Shown: positions 1-8,266, counted from the first letter of the stretch. The stretch is DNA of 27,468 nt from SCTD01 sp038256525 (GCA_038256525.1 JBBSKF010000030.1:1-27468); one strand, 5' to 3'. Notes: generated by a model from the sequence alone, not told the origin. Program-made: numbers and translations.

Positions 1-242
1 GCGGTGAGGAACTGGAAGGCCGCGACCAGCAGCAGCTTCACCCGGTCGCCCCCCGAGTCGACCTGCAGCGCGGCGCCTACGGTGACGAGCAGCACGCCGA
101 GGGTGGTCGGCTTGGTGGCGGCGTGCATCCGGCTGAAGACGTCCGGGAAGCGCACCAGACCGAGGCCGGCGACGAGCGCGAGGCCCACCCCCGCCAGCAG
201 CAGGACTGCGCTGACGACATCGACCGGGGCGACGTCGGTCAC
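1..242 (-). CDS. mrpG: Mrp antiporter subunit G, 3' end outside the window
   Basis: This is the last gene of the mrp operon and one of the small membrane subunits of the hetero-oligomeric Na+(K+)/H+ antiporter. The visible 80 residues hold an N-terminal membrane helix (about residues 9-26), the family signature RFPDVFSRMHAATKPTTLG, and the start of a second helix. The GTG start at 242 overlaps the mrpF stop in a GTGA, so the two are translationally coupled. MrpG proteins are usually a little over 100 residues, so the C-terminal part lies to the left of position 1. The identification is firm because both the signature and the place after mrpF fit. Confidence 0.93.
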   Translation of the reverse strand, partial: MTDVAPVDVVSAVLLLAGVGLALVAGLGLVRFPDVFSRMHAATKPTTLGVLLVTVGAALQVDSGGDRVKLLLVAAFQFLT

Positions 243-499
243 GAGCCGCGCCGCTCGACGTAGCGCGCCACCGTGACCGTGCCGACGAAGCCCAGCAGCG
301 AGACGGCGACCAGGACGGCGAGGAAGCTGCCGTCACCGGACAGGGCAGCGCCGACCGCGATGCCCATGAGGACCAGCTGCAGGAGGGTGTCGAGCGCCAC
401 GATCCGGTCCGGGACGGTGGGCCCGAGCGCAAGGCGCAGCAGGACCAGCAACGCCGCGAGACACAGCGCGACCAGGCAGATCGTCGCGACCGCAGTCAT
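239..499 (-). CDS. mrpF: Mrp antiporter subunit F
   Basis: An 86-residue protein with three predicted membrane helices, the usual size for MrpF (MnhF/PhaF). The conserved stretch GPTVPDRIVALDTL (residues 27-40) follows the first helix. The family is an obligatory small subunit of the Mrp antiporter, which exports Na+ or K+ in exchange for protons. The ATG start at 499 overlaps the mrpE stop (ATGA), and the stop overlaps the mrpG start (GTGA). A longer open frame continues upstream of 499 but it only overlaps mrpE, so the ATG is the sensible start. Confidence 0.94.
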   Translation of the reverse strand: MTAVATICLVALCLAALLVLLRLALGPTVPDRIVALDTLLQLVLMGIAVGAALSGDGSFLAVLVAVSLLGFVGTVTVARYVERRGS

Positions 500-1047
500 G
501 TCCTGGCCGCCTGTCCGGTGTCCTCCACCAGCGCCTTGCGACAGTCCGCTGAGCCGACCGCGAGGATCGCCAGCCGCTCGATGCGCAGGATCGACGCGCG
601 CACCTGTTCGACCGCGTCGGGCCCGCTCCCCACGTCCAGGACGTGCACGTAGAGCGTCGAGCGGGGCCGGTCCACTTCCAGCGTCAAGGTGCCCGGGGTG
701 AGTGAGATGGCGTTGGCCAGAAGGGTGAGCAGGCGGTCGGACGCGCCGCGTACGGGAATGGCGACCACCGCCTGTCGCAGCTCCAGCCGGGGGCGCAGGA
801 CCTGCCGGGCCACCTTCGTGCTGGCGCGTACCAGGTCGAGGGCGAAGAAGCCGAAAAAGCGCAGCAGCGCGAGCGGACGCACCAGCCCCTGCGACGGAAC
901 CTCCGCCAGCGGCAGCAGGACGACGACACCGGCGCCGACCGCGAGTCCGCCGAGCAGGTTGGCCGGGGTCGGTGAACCCCACAGCCCGACCCAGACCACC
1001 GTGAGCCAGGCGACCAGCGGGAGCCGGCTCAGCCGCGACACCGTCAC
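496..1047 (-). CDS. mrpE: Mrp antiporter subunit E
   Basis: A 183-residue membrane protein of the MrpE (MnhE/PhaE) family. Two or three N-terminal helices lie in residues 10-75. The soluble C-terminal half carries the family stretch AISLTPGTLTLEVD (residues 113-126) and a VHVLDV strand. MrpE sits at the edge of the Mrp complex and is needed for assembly or full activity. The GTG start at 1047 overlaps the mrpD stop (GTGA). The open frame upstream of this GTG is out of register with the operon logic and was discarded. Length is slightly above the roughly 160 residues of Bacillus MrpE, because of the C-terminal extension. Confidence 0.93.
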   Translation of the reverse strand: MTVSRLSRLPLVAWLTVVWVGLWGSPTPANLLGGLAVGAGVVVLLPLAEVPSQGLVRPLALLRFFGFFALDLVRASTKVARQVLRPRLELRQAVVAIPVRGASDRLLTLLANAISLTPGTLTLEVDRPRSTLYVHVLDVGSGPDAVEQVRASILRIERLAILAVGSADCRKALVEDTGQAART

Positions 1048-2573
1048 CGGGGCACCAGCACGGCCTGGACGTAGGACGCCGGGTCCATGAGATCGGCCGC
1101 GGCCCGTCCGGTCAGGCCGTAGAGCGGTCCGGCGATGAGCGTGATGGCGAGCCCGCCGACGACGGCGAACGCGGCCGCGCCGAGCATCAGCGGGGGGGTG
1201 CGTGCCGTGCCCACCTCCACCGCATCTGTTGGATCGTCGTCCGGAACCACCGGAGCGACCGCCCCCCAGAACACGCTGCTCCACACCTTGCCGACGGCGT
1301 AGAGCGTCAGCAGGCTGGTGAGGATCGCGGCGCCGACCCCGACCAGCGCCAGCACGGAGCCGTCGGCCGTGCCGGCCTGGATGAGCCCGAGCTTGGCGAG
1401 GAAGCCTGACAGCGGCGGGATGCCGGCGAGCGACAGGGCCGGCACGAGGTAGAGCACCGCGAGCAGCGGTGCGACGTGCTGCAGCCCGCCGCTCTTCGCC
1501 ATCGACGACGTTCCCTCGCGCCGCTCGATCAGCCCCGCGACGAGGAACAGCGTCGTCTGCACGACGATGTGGTGCACGGTGTAGAGAATCGCGCCGGCCA
1601 GGCCGGCGACGGAGTAGAGGCCGAGGCCCAGCAGCATGTAGCCGATGTGGCCGACGATCGTGAACGACAGCAGCCGCTTGAGGTCGTCCTGCACGAGGGC
1701 GCCGAGGATCCCGATCACCATGGTCAGCACGGCCAGCACCAGCAGCACCTGGGCGGTGGGTCCGTCACCGGGGAACAGCAGCGTCTGCGTACGGATGATC
1801 GCGTAGACGCCGACCTTGGTGAGCAGGCCGGCGAACACCGCGGTCACCGGCGACGGCGCGGTCGGATAGCTGTCCGGCAGCCAGGAGAACAGCGGGAAGA
1901 TGGCGGCCTTGATGCCGAACACCACGAGCAGCATCAGCCCGAGGACCAGGCGCACGCCGTCGGGGAGCTCGGCGAGCCGCCCCGCCGCGTCGGCCATGTT
2001 GACGGTGCCGGTGGCGGCGTAGACGAACCCGATCGCCGTGACGAACAGCACCGAGGCGAGCAGGCTCACCACCACGTACGTCATGCCTGCCCGCACCTGC
2101 TCGGCGCCGCCGTCGAGGGTGATCAGGACGTACGACGCGACGAGCATCACCTCGAACGCGACGAACAGGTTGAACAGGTCACCGGTCAGGAACGCCATGG
2201 CGATGCCTGCGGCCAGCACCAGGTAGCAGGGGTGGAACACCGCGACCGTCGTGCGCCGGCCGTCGGCAGCGCCCTGGCCGATGGCGTAGAGCAGGACCGC
2301 CAGCAGGACCAGCGAGGACACGAGCAGCAGCAGCGTCGACAGCCGGTCCCCGACCAGCGAGATGCCGGCGGGGGCGGCCCAGCCACCGAGCTGCACGACG
2401 GCGGCGCCGCCGGTGTCCGCGACGAACAGCAGCCGCCCCGCGACCGCGACGACGGCGGTCAGCGTCAGCACCGACAGCGCCCGCTGCAGGCGCTGGTGAC
2501 GGCCGAGCACGACTGACAGCCCGGCCGCGAGCAGCGGCAGGACGATGGGAAGCGGTAGCAGGACGCGGATCAC
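1044..2573 (-). CDS. mrpD: Mrp antiporter subunit D, proton-translocating NuoN-like subunit
   Basis: A 509-residue polytopic membrane protein of the Proton_antipo_M family, homologous to the complex I subunits NuoM/NuoN. Key buried charges of the family are visible: Glu141 in FVAFEVML (counterpart of the essential Glu137 of alkaliphilic Bacillus MrpD), Lys222 in FGIKAAIF and Lys253 in LLTKVGVY, with the conserved SWLPDSYPTAPSPV loop between the lysines. Length matches the usual 490-510. The GTG start at 2573 overlaps the mrpC stop (GTGA). With MrpA it forms the ion-conducting core of the antiporter. Confidence 0.96.
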   Translation of the reverse strand: MIRVLLPLPIVLPLLAAGLSVVLGRHQRLQRALSVLTLTAVVAVAGRLLFVADTGGAAVVQLGGWAAPAGISLVGDRLSTLLLLVSSLVLLAVLLYAIGQGAADGRRTTVAVFHPCYLVLAAGIAMAFLTGDLFNLFVAFEVMLVASYVLITLDGGAEQVRAGMTYVVVSLLASVLFVTAIGFVYAATGTVNMADAAGRLAELPDGVRLVLGLMLLVVFGIKAAIFPLFSWLPDSYPTAPSPVTAVFAGLLTKVGVYAIIRTQTLLFPGDGPTAQVLLVLAVLTMVIGILGALVQDDLKRLLSFTIVGHIGYMLLGLGLYSVAGLAGAILYTVHHIVVQTTLFLVAGLIERREGTSSMAKSGGLQHVAPLLAVLYLVPALSLAGIPPLSGFLAKLGLIQAGTADGSVLALVGVGAAILTSLLTLYAVGKVWSSVFWGAVAPVVPDDDPTDAVEVGTARTPPLMLGAAAFAVVGGLAITLIAGPLYGLTGRAAADLMDPASYVQAVLVPR

Positions 2574-2944
2574 GGCTCGTCCTGCCGCCGGGCGACCCGG
2601 CGGTCCTCGACGTCGTCCTGCACGTCGTCCTCGCCGGTCAGCACCCAGCTTCGATAGGCGAGCGCGAGCAGGAACGCCGAGACGCCGAAGGTGATGACGA
2701 TGGCGGTGAGCACCATCGCCTGCGGCAGCGGGTCGGCCGTCCCGGCGCCCGCCGGTCCCGCCGTCCTGCCGACGAACGGCACGCTGCCCGCGACGCCGCC
2801 CGCCTGCAGCAGCAGCAGGTTCGCGCCGTGCCCGAGCAGTCCCAGACCGAGCACGATACGGGTGAGGGTGCGCTGCAGCAGCAGGTAGGTCCCGGCGGTG
2901 TAGAGCACGCCGACGGTCAGCGCGAGGGTGAGGTTGGCGGTCAC
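2570..2944 (-). CDS. mrpC: Mrp antiporter subunit C, NuoK-like
   Basis: A 124-residue protein with three predicted membrane helices, related to complex I subunit NuoK. The third-helix signature DPLPQAMVLTAIVI (residues 71-84) is diagnostic for MrpC/MnhC. The charged C-terminal tail (residues 103-124, rich in Asp, Glu and Arg) is cytoplasmic and not conserved in the family. The GTG start at 2944 overlaps the mrpB stop (GTGA), and the gene's own stop overlaps the mrpD start. Length is close to the usual 110-125. Confidence 0.95.
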   Translation of the reverse strand: MTANLTLALTVGVLYTAGTYLLLQRTLTRIVLGLGLLGHGANLLLLQAGGVAGSVPFVGRTAGPAGAGTADPLPQAMVLTAIVITFGVSAFLLALAYRSWVLTGEDDVQDDVEDRRVARRQDEP

Positions 2945-3432
2945 CGCTCAGCCTCCGCGCCGAGGGTGCGCAGCGCGCCGAGGACCAGGCCGACGACCAC
3001 CAGGAAGACGCCCGTGTCGAAGGCCAGCGCGCTGGTCGCCTTCAGCGTGCCGAGCACGGGCAGCGCGACGGTGAGGATCCCGCTCTCGAGGAACTGCCCC
3101 CCGAACAGCCACGCGGCCACACCGGTGCCGGTGGCAAGCACCAGGCCGAGCCCGAGCGGCAATCCGGGGTCGACCGGCACGGCCGCCTGCAGCGCGGCCC
3201 GCCCGCCGGCGATGTATCGCAGGACGAAGGCGCACCCGGCGACGAGTCCACCGACGAATCCGCCACCGGGCTGGTTGTGGCCGGCGAACAGCAGGTAGAG
3301 CCCGAAGACGATCACGGTGTGGAAGACCAGCCGCACCGTCGTCTCGAGCACCACCGACCGGCGGACGGCATCGATGTGCTCCGCACCGGGAAGGCGGGGC
3401 GGGGCGCCGCTGTCGGAGGGTCCGGTGCTCAT
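2941..3432 (-). CDS. mrpB: Mrp antiporter subunit B
   Basis: A 163-residue membrane protein of the MnhB family with four predicted helices. The family signature runs from FHTVIVFGLYLLFAGHN into QPGGGFVGGL (residues 37-63), and a second conserved segment SALAFDTGVFLVVVG lies near residues 134-148. About 30 polar residues precede the first helix, more than in Bacillus MrpB. The ATG start at 3432 overlaps the mrpA stop (ATGA). Separate mrpA and mrpB genes make this a seven-gene (group 1) operon rather than the fused six-gene type. Confidence 0.95.
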   Translation of the reverse strand: MSTGPSDSGAPPRLPGAEHIDAVRRSVVLETTVRLVFHTVIVFGLYLLFAGHNQPGGGFVGGLVAGCAFVLRYIAGGRAALQAAVPVDPGLPLGLGLVLATGTGVAAWLFGGQFLESGILTVALPVLGTLKATSALAFDTGVFLVVVGLVLGALRTLGAEAER

Positions 3433-5807
3433 CCGACCCGCTCCGGCGCCGGCGTCCCCGGCTCGTCCAGCGCCTGCCCGGCCGCTGCGGTCAGCGCCGT
3501 CTCGCCCTCGGCCTGCGGCGACCGGCGGGCCCGACCGGCCAGTACCAGGCTGGCGATGCCCATCGCCGCCACGACCAGCACGGTGATCTCACCGAGGGTG
3601 TCGAAGCCGCGGAAGTCGACCAGCACGACGTTGACCACGTTGCGGCCGCCGCCGTCGGGCAGCGACTGGTCCAGGTAGGCCTGCGAGGCCGGCGGCGCCG
3701 TACGCGCCTGGCCGCTGACGAGCACGGCCGCGGTGACGAAGGCGCCGACGGCCAGGGAGATGGCGAGGCGCACGCCCTGGCCGGTCCGCATCGACTTGCG
3801 GCGGAAGTTCGCCGGCAGCCGGCGCAGCACGAACATGAACAGCACCAGCGTCAGGGTCTCGATGAGGAACTGGGTGAGCGCGAGGTCGGGGCCGCCCTGC
3901 AGCACGAACAGCACGGCGATGCCGTAACCGACGGCGCCGAGGGTGAGCACGGCGGTGAAGCGCCGATGGGCCCGCGCGGTCGCGACGGCGGCCACCGTGA
4001 TCACCACCGCGACGACGGCCTGCAGCGGCCGGTCCCAGGCGCGCACGTCGCCGGAGATCTGCGTCGCCAGGAGCAGGGCGGAGCCGGGCAGCACGACCAC
4101 CGCGACGAGGACGGTCCCGAGGTAGACGGGTAGCGAGCCGGTCTGGACGATCACCGTGACGCGCAGGGCCAGCCGGTCCAGGACGGACAGCGACGAGGCG
4201 TACGACCGGTCGGCGTCCACCCGGCCGAGAACCCGGCCGGCCCGCCGCTGCATCGACAGGACCGGCTCGCGACGGGCGAACAGCGCCGCTCCCAGCGCGA
4301 GGGTGAGCGCCGACCAGCCGAGCGCGGCCGTGAGCCCGTGCCACAGCGCCAGGTGCTCCACCTCAGGCGGCATGCCGTACGAGTCGGCGTAGGCCTGCAC
4401 CAGCGGGTCGGCGACCTGTGGAACCAGCCCGAGCAGCAGCCCGGCAGCGCCCAGCACCACGACGGGGGCGAGCAGGCCGGGCGAGGGGGCGTGCACTTCG
4501 GTCGGCGCGACACCCGGCTTGGCGGCGAAGGCCCCCCACAGGAAGCGCGCGCTGTAGGCAGCGGTGAGCACCGAGCCGAGGAACAGCGCGGCGAACACGG
4601 TCCGGTCCGGGCCGCCTCCGTGCAGGAAAGCCTCGTACGCCGCCTCTTTCGAGATGAAGCCGAGCAGCGGCGGCACGCCCGCCATCGACAGGGCCGCCAG
4701 CGCCGCGGCGACGGCCAGCACCGGCAGCCGGCGCCCCACGCCGGACAGCTCGCGCAGGTCCCGGCTCCCCGTCGCGTGGTCGATGACGCCGACGGTGAGG
4801 AACAGGGTGGCCTTGAACAGTCCGTGCGCGAGCAGCAGCGTCGCGCCGGCCAGCGCCGCCTCGCGGGTGCCGACACCGAGCAGGACCATCAGGAAACCGA
4901 GCTGGCTGACCGTGCCGAAGGCGAGCAGCCGCTTGAGGTCGTCCTGACGAAGAGCCCGCCAGCCGCCCACGAGCATCGTCGCGAGCCCGACCGTGACCAC
5001 CACCGGTCGCCACACCCCGACGACGGCGAAGGCGGGTGCCAGCCGGGCGACGAGGTAGACGCCCGCCTTGACCATCGCCGCCGCGTGCAGATAGGCCGAG
5101 ACGGGAGTCGGCGCGGCCATCGCGCTGGGCAGCCACGGGTGGAACGGCACCTGCGCGCTCTTGGTGAACGCGCCCACCAGCACCAGCAGCAGAGCGACCG
5201 GGACGGTGCCACCGGTCGGCGGGTCGGCAAGGATCGCCGACAGTGACGCCGTGCCCGCCTGCTGGGCGATGAGCACGAAGCCGACGAGCATCGTCAGGCC
5301 ACCCAGGGCCGTGACCAGCAGTGCCTGCTGCGCCGCCCGGCGGCTCTCGGCGTCCTCGTCGTCGAAGCCGATGAGCAGCCACGAGGTGACGCTTGTCAGC
5401 TCCCAGAAGACATAGAGAAGGATCAGGTCGTCGGCAAGGACCAGCCCGAGCATGGCGCCGGCGAAGGCGGTCAGGACTCCGGCGAACCGGCCCACACCGG
5501 CCTGGCCGGCCGGGAAGTAGCGCGCGCAGTAGAGGAAGACGAGCGTTCCGATCCCGGACACCAGGCTGAGCATGAGCAGTGACAGCGCGTCCATGCGCAG
5601 GTCGAGCGTGAGGCCGAGACCGGGCACCCAGGCGGTCGTCTGCACCGGCGGCCGCCCGTCGAGAACGGCGACCGCCTGCGTGCCGGCCCACACCGCGGAG
5701 GCGGCAGGGGCGAGGGCGACCAGCAGAAAGACGTTGCGGCCGAGGCGGGCACCGGCAGCGGGAGCGAGGACGGCGAGCGTCAGGTGGAGGGCGAGCAGGG
5801 CGAGCAC
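3429..5807 (-). CDS. mrpA: Mrp antiporter subunit A, large NuoL-like subunit
   Basis: A 792-residue polytopic membrane protein and first gene of the operon. It has an NuoL-like antiporter core with Glu136 in VFWELTSV, Lys216 in AFTKSAQV, His241 and Lys247 in YLHAAAMVKAGVY. After it come the MbhD and MbhE-like C-terminal regions, the latter with VNVVLVDFRGFDTLGE. Length fits the 770-800 residues of Bacillus MrpA. The GTG start at 5807 was chosen because AGGAGG lies 4 nt before it and the first helix follows directly. The frame is open 55 codons further upstream, but that extension is polar and Arg-rich and would cover the intergenic inverted repeat. Confidence 0.95.
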   Translation of the reverse strand: MLALLALHLTLAVLAPAAGARLGRNVFLLVALAPAASAVWAGTQAVAVLDGRPPVQTTAWVPGLGLTLDLRMDALSLLMLSLVSGIGTLVFLYCARYFPAGQAGVGRFAGVLTAFAGAMLGLVLADDLILLYVFWELTSVTSWLLIGFDDEDAESRRAAQQALLVTALGGLTMLVGFVLIAQQAGTASLSAILADPPTGGTVPVALLLVLVGAFTKSAQVPFHPWLPSAMAAPTPVSAYLHAAAMVKAGVYLVARLAPAFAVVGVWRPVVVTVGLATMLVGGWRALRQDDLKRLLAFGTVSQLGFLMVLLGVGTREAALAGATLLLAHGLFKATLFLTVGVIDHATGSRDLRELSGVGRRLPVLAVAAALAALSMAGVPPLLGFISKEAAYEAFLHGGGPDRTVFAALFLGSVLTAAYSARFLWGAFAAKPGVAPTEVHAPSPGLLAPVVVLGAAGLLLGLVPQVADPLVQAYADSYGMPPEVEHLALWHGLTAALGWSALTLALGAALFARREPVLSMQRRAGRVLGRVDADRSYASSLSVLDRLALRVTVIVQTGSLPVYLGTVLVAVVVLPGSALLLATQISGDVRAWDRPLQAVVAVVITVAAVATARAHRRFTAVLTLGAVGYGIAVLFVLQGGPDLALTQFLIETLTLVLFMFVLRRLPANFRRKSMRTGQGVRLAISLAVGAFVTAAVLVSGQARTAPPASQAYLDQSLPDGGGRNVVNVVLVDFRGFDTLGEITVLVVAAMGIASLVLAGRARRSPQAEGETALTAAAGQALDEPGTPAPERVG

Positions 5808-5898
5808 GCAGCCTCCTGGGTCGGCGAAGCAGAGGACCTCGGAGGCCCGCGGGCCCGGCGAGGCCGCCGACCAGACTTCCCGGCACGCCCGAGGGGAG

Positions 5899-5940
5899 CC
5901 TACCCGGGCACATCGTGTGAGTTGGCGGGCCCCGGGTAGG
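5899..5940. repeat. Perfect 10-bp inverted repeat between mrpA and the holin-like gene
   Basis: The arms CCTACCCGGG (5899-5908) and CCCGGGTAGG (5931-5940) are perfect reverse complements, 22 nt apart. A smaller palindrome CACA-TCG-TGTG (5909-5919) begins directly after the first arm. The element lies in the 186-bp region between the divergent mrpA and 5994 genes, so it is placed to be an operator for one or both, or a hairpin in a 5' leader. It is not a terminator of any gene, because both neighbours point away from it. Confidence 0.6.
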
Positions 5941-5993
5941 TCCGCACTGGGCGCGTGGACGCGCGCCGGCACGTCGGGTCATCGGAGGAGCAG

Positions 5994-6395
5994 TTGAGCG
6001 AGCAACCTGCGTCGGACAAGAGCCTCGGCGAGCTCGTCGCGTCGGCCACCAAGGACCTGTCCTCGCTGATCCACGCGGAGGTCGCTCTCGCGAAGGCCGA
6101 GATCAAGACCGAGGTCGTCGCCGCCGGCAAGGGAGCGGGGCTGTTCGGCGGTGCAGGGGTGACCGGCCTGTTCGCGCTGGTCTTCCTGTCGGTCGCGCTG
6201 GCCTTCGGCATCGCCGGTCTGTTCGACATCTCGGTCGGCTGGGGCTTCCTGGTCGTGGGGGTGCTGTTCGGCGGCGCGGCGGGCGCCCTCGCGGTCCTCG
6301 GCAAGGGCCAGATCAGCAAGGTGGGTCCGCCGGAGAAGACGATCGAGACGGTCAAGGACGACATCGCCTGGGCCAAGCACCCCACCCGCACCTGA
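5994..6395 (+). CDS. Small membrane protein, actinobacterial holin-X / DUF1469 type
   Basis: A 133-residue protein with an N-terminal amphipathic region (SLGELVASATKDLSSLIHAE, residues 9-28), two membrane helices (about 49-75 and 79-103) and a charged C-terminal tail. This layout is that of the Phage_holin_3_6 (DUF1469) family, common in actinobacterial chromosomes as a cell-envelope protein without a phage. The TTG start at 5994 was chosen over a GTG at 5955 because GGAGG lies at 5984-5988, 5 nt before the TTG. No phage genes are nearby, so a lysis role is not suggested. Its function is unknown; it may bind membranes through the amphipathic region. Confidence 0.72.
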   Translation: MSEQPASDKSLGELVASATKDLSSLIHAEVALAKAEIKTEVVAAGKGAGLFGGAGVTGLFALVFLSVALAFGIAGLFDISVGWGFLVVGVLFGGAAGALAVLGKGQISKVGPPEKTIETVKDDIAWAKHPTRT

Positions 6396-6431
6396 CCGGG
6401 CAACACGGCCCCGCTGTGACACGCTCGCCGC

Positions 6432-7343
6432 ATGCGGCTCGTCGAGGACTCCGTCGTGCTCGTCGACGGGCCGTGGACGCACCGCGAGGTCACCGCCAAC
6501 GGGGCCCGGTTCCACGTCGCCGAGTGCGGGCCGGCCGACGGTCCGCTGGTGCTGCTGCTGCACGGCTTCCCTGAGTTCTGGTGGTCCTGGCGCCATCAGC
6601 TCGTGGCGCTGGGCGAGGCCGGCTACCGCGCCGTCGCCCCTGACCTGCGCGGCTACGGCGCCTCGGACAAGCCGCCCCGCGGCTATGACGCCTACACCCT
6701 GTCCTCCGACGTCGCCGGGATGGTGCGGGCCCTCGGCGCCCGGGATGCCTTCCTGGTCGGCCACGACTTCGGTGGCGTGCTCGCCTGGACGGTGGCGACC
6801 TTGCACCCGCGGGTCGTCCGCAGGCTGGCCGTCGTGTCCATGCCGCACCCGCTGAGGTTGCGCCAGGCGGTCGCGTCCGACCGCGCGCAGTTGCGCGCCT
6901 CGGCGTACATCGGCTTCTTCCAGATCCCGAAAGCGCCGGAGGCAAGACTGAGAAAGGACGACGGGGCGTACGTCGGAAGCCTCCTGCACCGGTGGGGTGG
7001 CCCGGGCTTCCCGGACGCCGAGACCGAGGCGCGCTGCCGGGAGGCCATGCAGGTGCCGGGGGCTGCCCACTGCGCGCTCGAGTGGTTCCGCTGGGCGATC
7101 CGCTCACGGACCCGCCCGAGCGGGCTGCGCTTCCTGCGGCTGCTGGAGCGCGGGGTGCAGGTGCCGACCCTGCAGGTGCACGGCGCGCTCGACAGCTGCC
7201 TGCTGCCGGAGACGGCGCACGGCTCCGGGCAGTGGGTGTCGGCGGCCTACGAGCTGCAGATCCTGGACGGGGTCGGTCACTTCCCCCATCAGGAGGCGCC
7301 GGACGTCGTCACCGCCGCGCTGCTCGAGCACGCCGGGTCCTAG
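6432..7343 (+). CDS. Alpha/beta hydrolase, epoxide-hydrolase-like
   Basis: A 303-residue alpha/beta-hydrolase of the soluble epoxide hydrolase/haloalkane dehalogenase group. The nucleophile elbow VGHDFGG carries an Asp (Asp112) instead of Ser. The oxyanion motif HGFP is at 44-47, the likely acid Asp254 is in HGALD, and the base His283 is in GVGHFPHQE. An EFWWSWRHQ stretch after HGFP is typical of epoxide hydrolases. These residues indicate hydrolysis through an aspartyl-enzyme ester; the substrate cannot be read from sequence. The gene starts 36 nt after the holin-like gene with no clear Shine-Dalgarno. CACGCT lies 6 nt before the ATG and could be a leaderless -10 with a poor first base. Confidence 0.87.
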   Translation: MRLVEDSVVLVDGPWTHREVTANGARFHVAECGPADGPLVLLLHGFPEFWWSWRHQLVALGEAGYRAVAPDLRGYGASDKPPRGYDAYTLSSDVAGMVRALGARDAFLVGHDFGGVLAWTVATLHPRVVRRLAVVSMPHPLRLRQAVASDRAQLRASAYIGFFQIPKAPEARLRKDDGAYVGSLLHRWGGPGFPDAETEARCREAMQVPGAAHCALEWFRWAIRSRTRPSGLRFLRLLERGVQVPTLQVHGALDSCLLPETAHGSGQWVSAAYELQILDGVGHFPHQEAPDVVTAALLEHAGS

Positions 7344-7348
7344 CAGCC

Positions 7349-7762
7349 GTGGCTCGCGCCCGCGATGCCGCCGGAAGACCGGTGCCGGCCGGCTCACCGG
7401 AGGCGGTCGAGCCGGCGCCGGAGCAGGCACTGCCGCCCGAGCAGGCCCTCGCCCTGGCCCGCGATCTACTGGCTCGCGGCCGGCCGTTCTTCGCCCACGA
7501 CGTGCTCGAGGCCCGGTGGAAGGCGGCGCCGGCGGGCGAGCGCGAGCTGTGGCAGGGGCTCGCGCAGGTGTGCGTGGGGCTGACCCACCTGCAACGGGGG
7601 AACCCGGTCGGCGGCGCGCGGTTGCTGCGCCGCGGCGCGGGCCGGCTGGCGGGCTGTCGCGGCGCGACGTACGGCGTCGATGTCGCGGGCGTCGGGCGTC
7701 AGGCGGAGCGGCTGGCAACCGAGGTCGAGGCCGGCCGGCTGGGTGAGCCGTTGGTGCTGTAG
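7349..7762 (+). CDS. DUF309-family protein
   Basis: A 137-residue protein whose centre matches DUF309: FFAHDVLEARWK (residues 50-61) followed by ELWQGLAQVCVGLTHLQRGN, a helical pair with conserved His, Glu and Trp. The family's role is unknown; the conserved His/Glu pattern on helices suggests a metal or ligand site, which is inference. The N-terminal 30 residues are Ala/Pro-rich and probably disordered. The GTG start at 7349 is 5 nt after the stop of the hydrolase gene, so the two are probably co-transcribed. The frame is open far upstream, but that stretch is only a shadow of the hydrolase gene. It converges with the next gene, 26 nt away, with no clear terminator between them. Confidence 0.72.
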   Translation: MARARDAAGRPVPAGSPEAVEPAPEQALPPEQALALARDLLARGRPFFAHDVLEARWKAAPAGERELWQGLAQVCVGLTHLQRGNPVGGARLLRRGAGRLAGCRGATYGVDVAGVGRQAERLATEVEAGRLGEPLVL

Positions 7763-7788
7763 GACTCCGGCAGCGCCCGGTGTTGCCC

Positions 7789-8247
7789 TCAGGCAGTGCG
7801 GCGGCGGACCTCGGCAGCGACCGCGAGGTTGGCCAGAAACCCCTCGGCCATCGTGGTGAGCCCGGCGAGGTCGAGGCGACTGGCCGCGAGCCCAGCCACG
7901 TCGAGGACCAGCTCGGCGTGGGCCGACGGGGCTCCCGTCCCGCCGGGGGCGTAGGTCAGGGTGAGCACTCCCTCGGTGACGGGCACGCCCAAACCGGTCC
8001 AGGCGAAGCAGGTGACGAAACCGGTGGCCGTCCGCCGTGGCAGACGGGCCGTGACGGCTGCCGTGAGGTGACGCCCCCCTGGCCAGGTCGAGACCTCGAT
8101 CAGCACCCGGCCGGCCCCCTCACCGACCCGGCGGGCGCCCGGCCACAGCTCGAGGGCGGTCGGGCCGGCCAGCAGCAGGGCGGTGCTGGCCGGGTCGGCG
8201 CGGATGCGCCGGGAGACCGACAGCCGGGTGCTGTGCGGATGGCTCAC
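7789..8247 (-). CDS. Unassigned protein, possibly SRPBCC/START-like
   Basis: A 152-residue soluble protein that I do not recognise with certainty. It alternates predicted strands and ends in a long helix (about 121-150). This, with an opening like VSRRIRADPASTALLLAG and a central GRVLIEVSTWPGG, resembles the SRPBCC fold (polyketide-cyclase or CoxG-like lipid and ligand binders). That is a fold guess, not a function. The GTG start at 8247 has AGGGGA about 6 nt upstream (minus strand, 8259-8254). It lies downstream of marP on the same strand, separated by 64 nt containing an inverted repeat. No transmembrane segment or catalytic motif is visible. Confidence 0.6.
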   Translation of the reverse strand: MSHPHSTRLSVSRRIRADPASTALLLAGPTALELWPGARRVGEGAGRVLIEVSTWPGGRHLTAAVTARLPRRTATGFVTCFAWTGLGVPVTEGVLTLTYAPGGTGAPSAHAELVLDVAGLAASRLDLAGLTTMAEGFLANLAVAAEVRRRTA

Positions 8248-8266
8248 GGGCCGTCCCCTCCGAAGC

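Noticed and set aside
1476..2516. Long plus-strand open frame opposite mrpD
   Set aside because: It is the complement of a well-supported gene; its product is a Gln/His/Arg/Asp-rich sequence typical of GC-rich antisense frames, with no known domain.
4338..5246. 302-codon plus-strand open frame opposite mrpA
   Set aside because: Same antisense effect; composition is low-complexity and charged, and it would disrupt the conserved Mrp operon.
5844..5855. 12-bp palindrome GGCCCGCGGGCC near the mrpA start
   Set aside because: All G and C in very GC-rich DNA; such palindromes are expected by chance.
5994..6395. Holin-like gene taken as a sign of prophage
   Set aside because: No integrase, capsid, tail or lysin gene is nearby; this family is common in actinobacterial chromosomes.
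5979..7070. 363-codon minus-strand open frame across the holin-like and epoxide-hydrolase genes
   Set aside because: It spans two plus-strand genes with clear family motifs and has no recognisable domain.
7763..7788. Terminator between the DUF309 gene and its convergent neighbour
   Set aside because: Only a 4-bp GGCA/TGCC pairing is possible; not supported.
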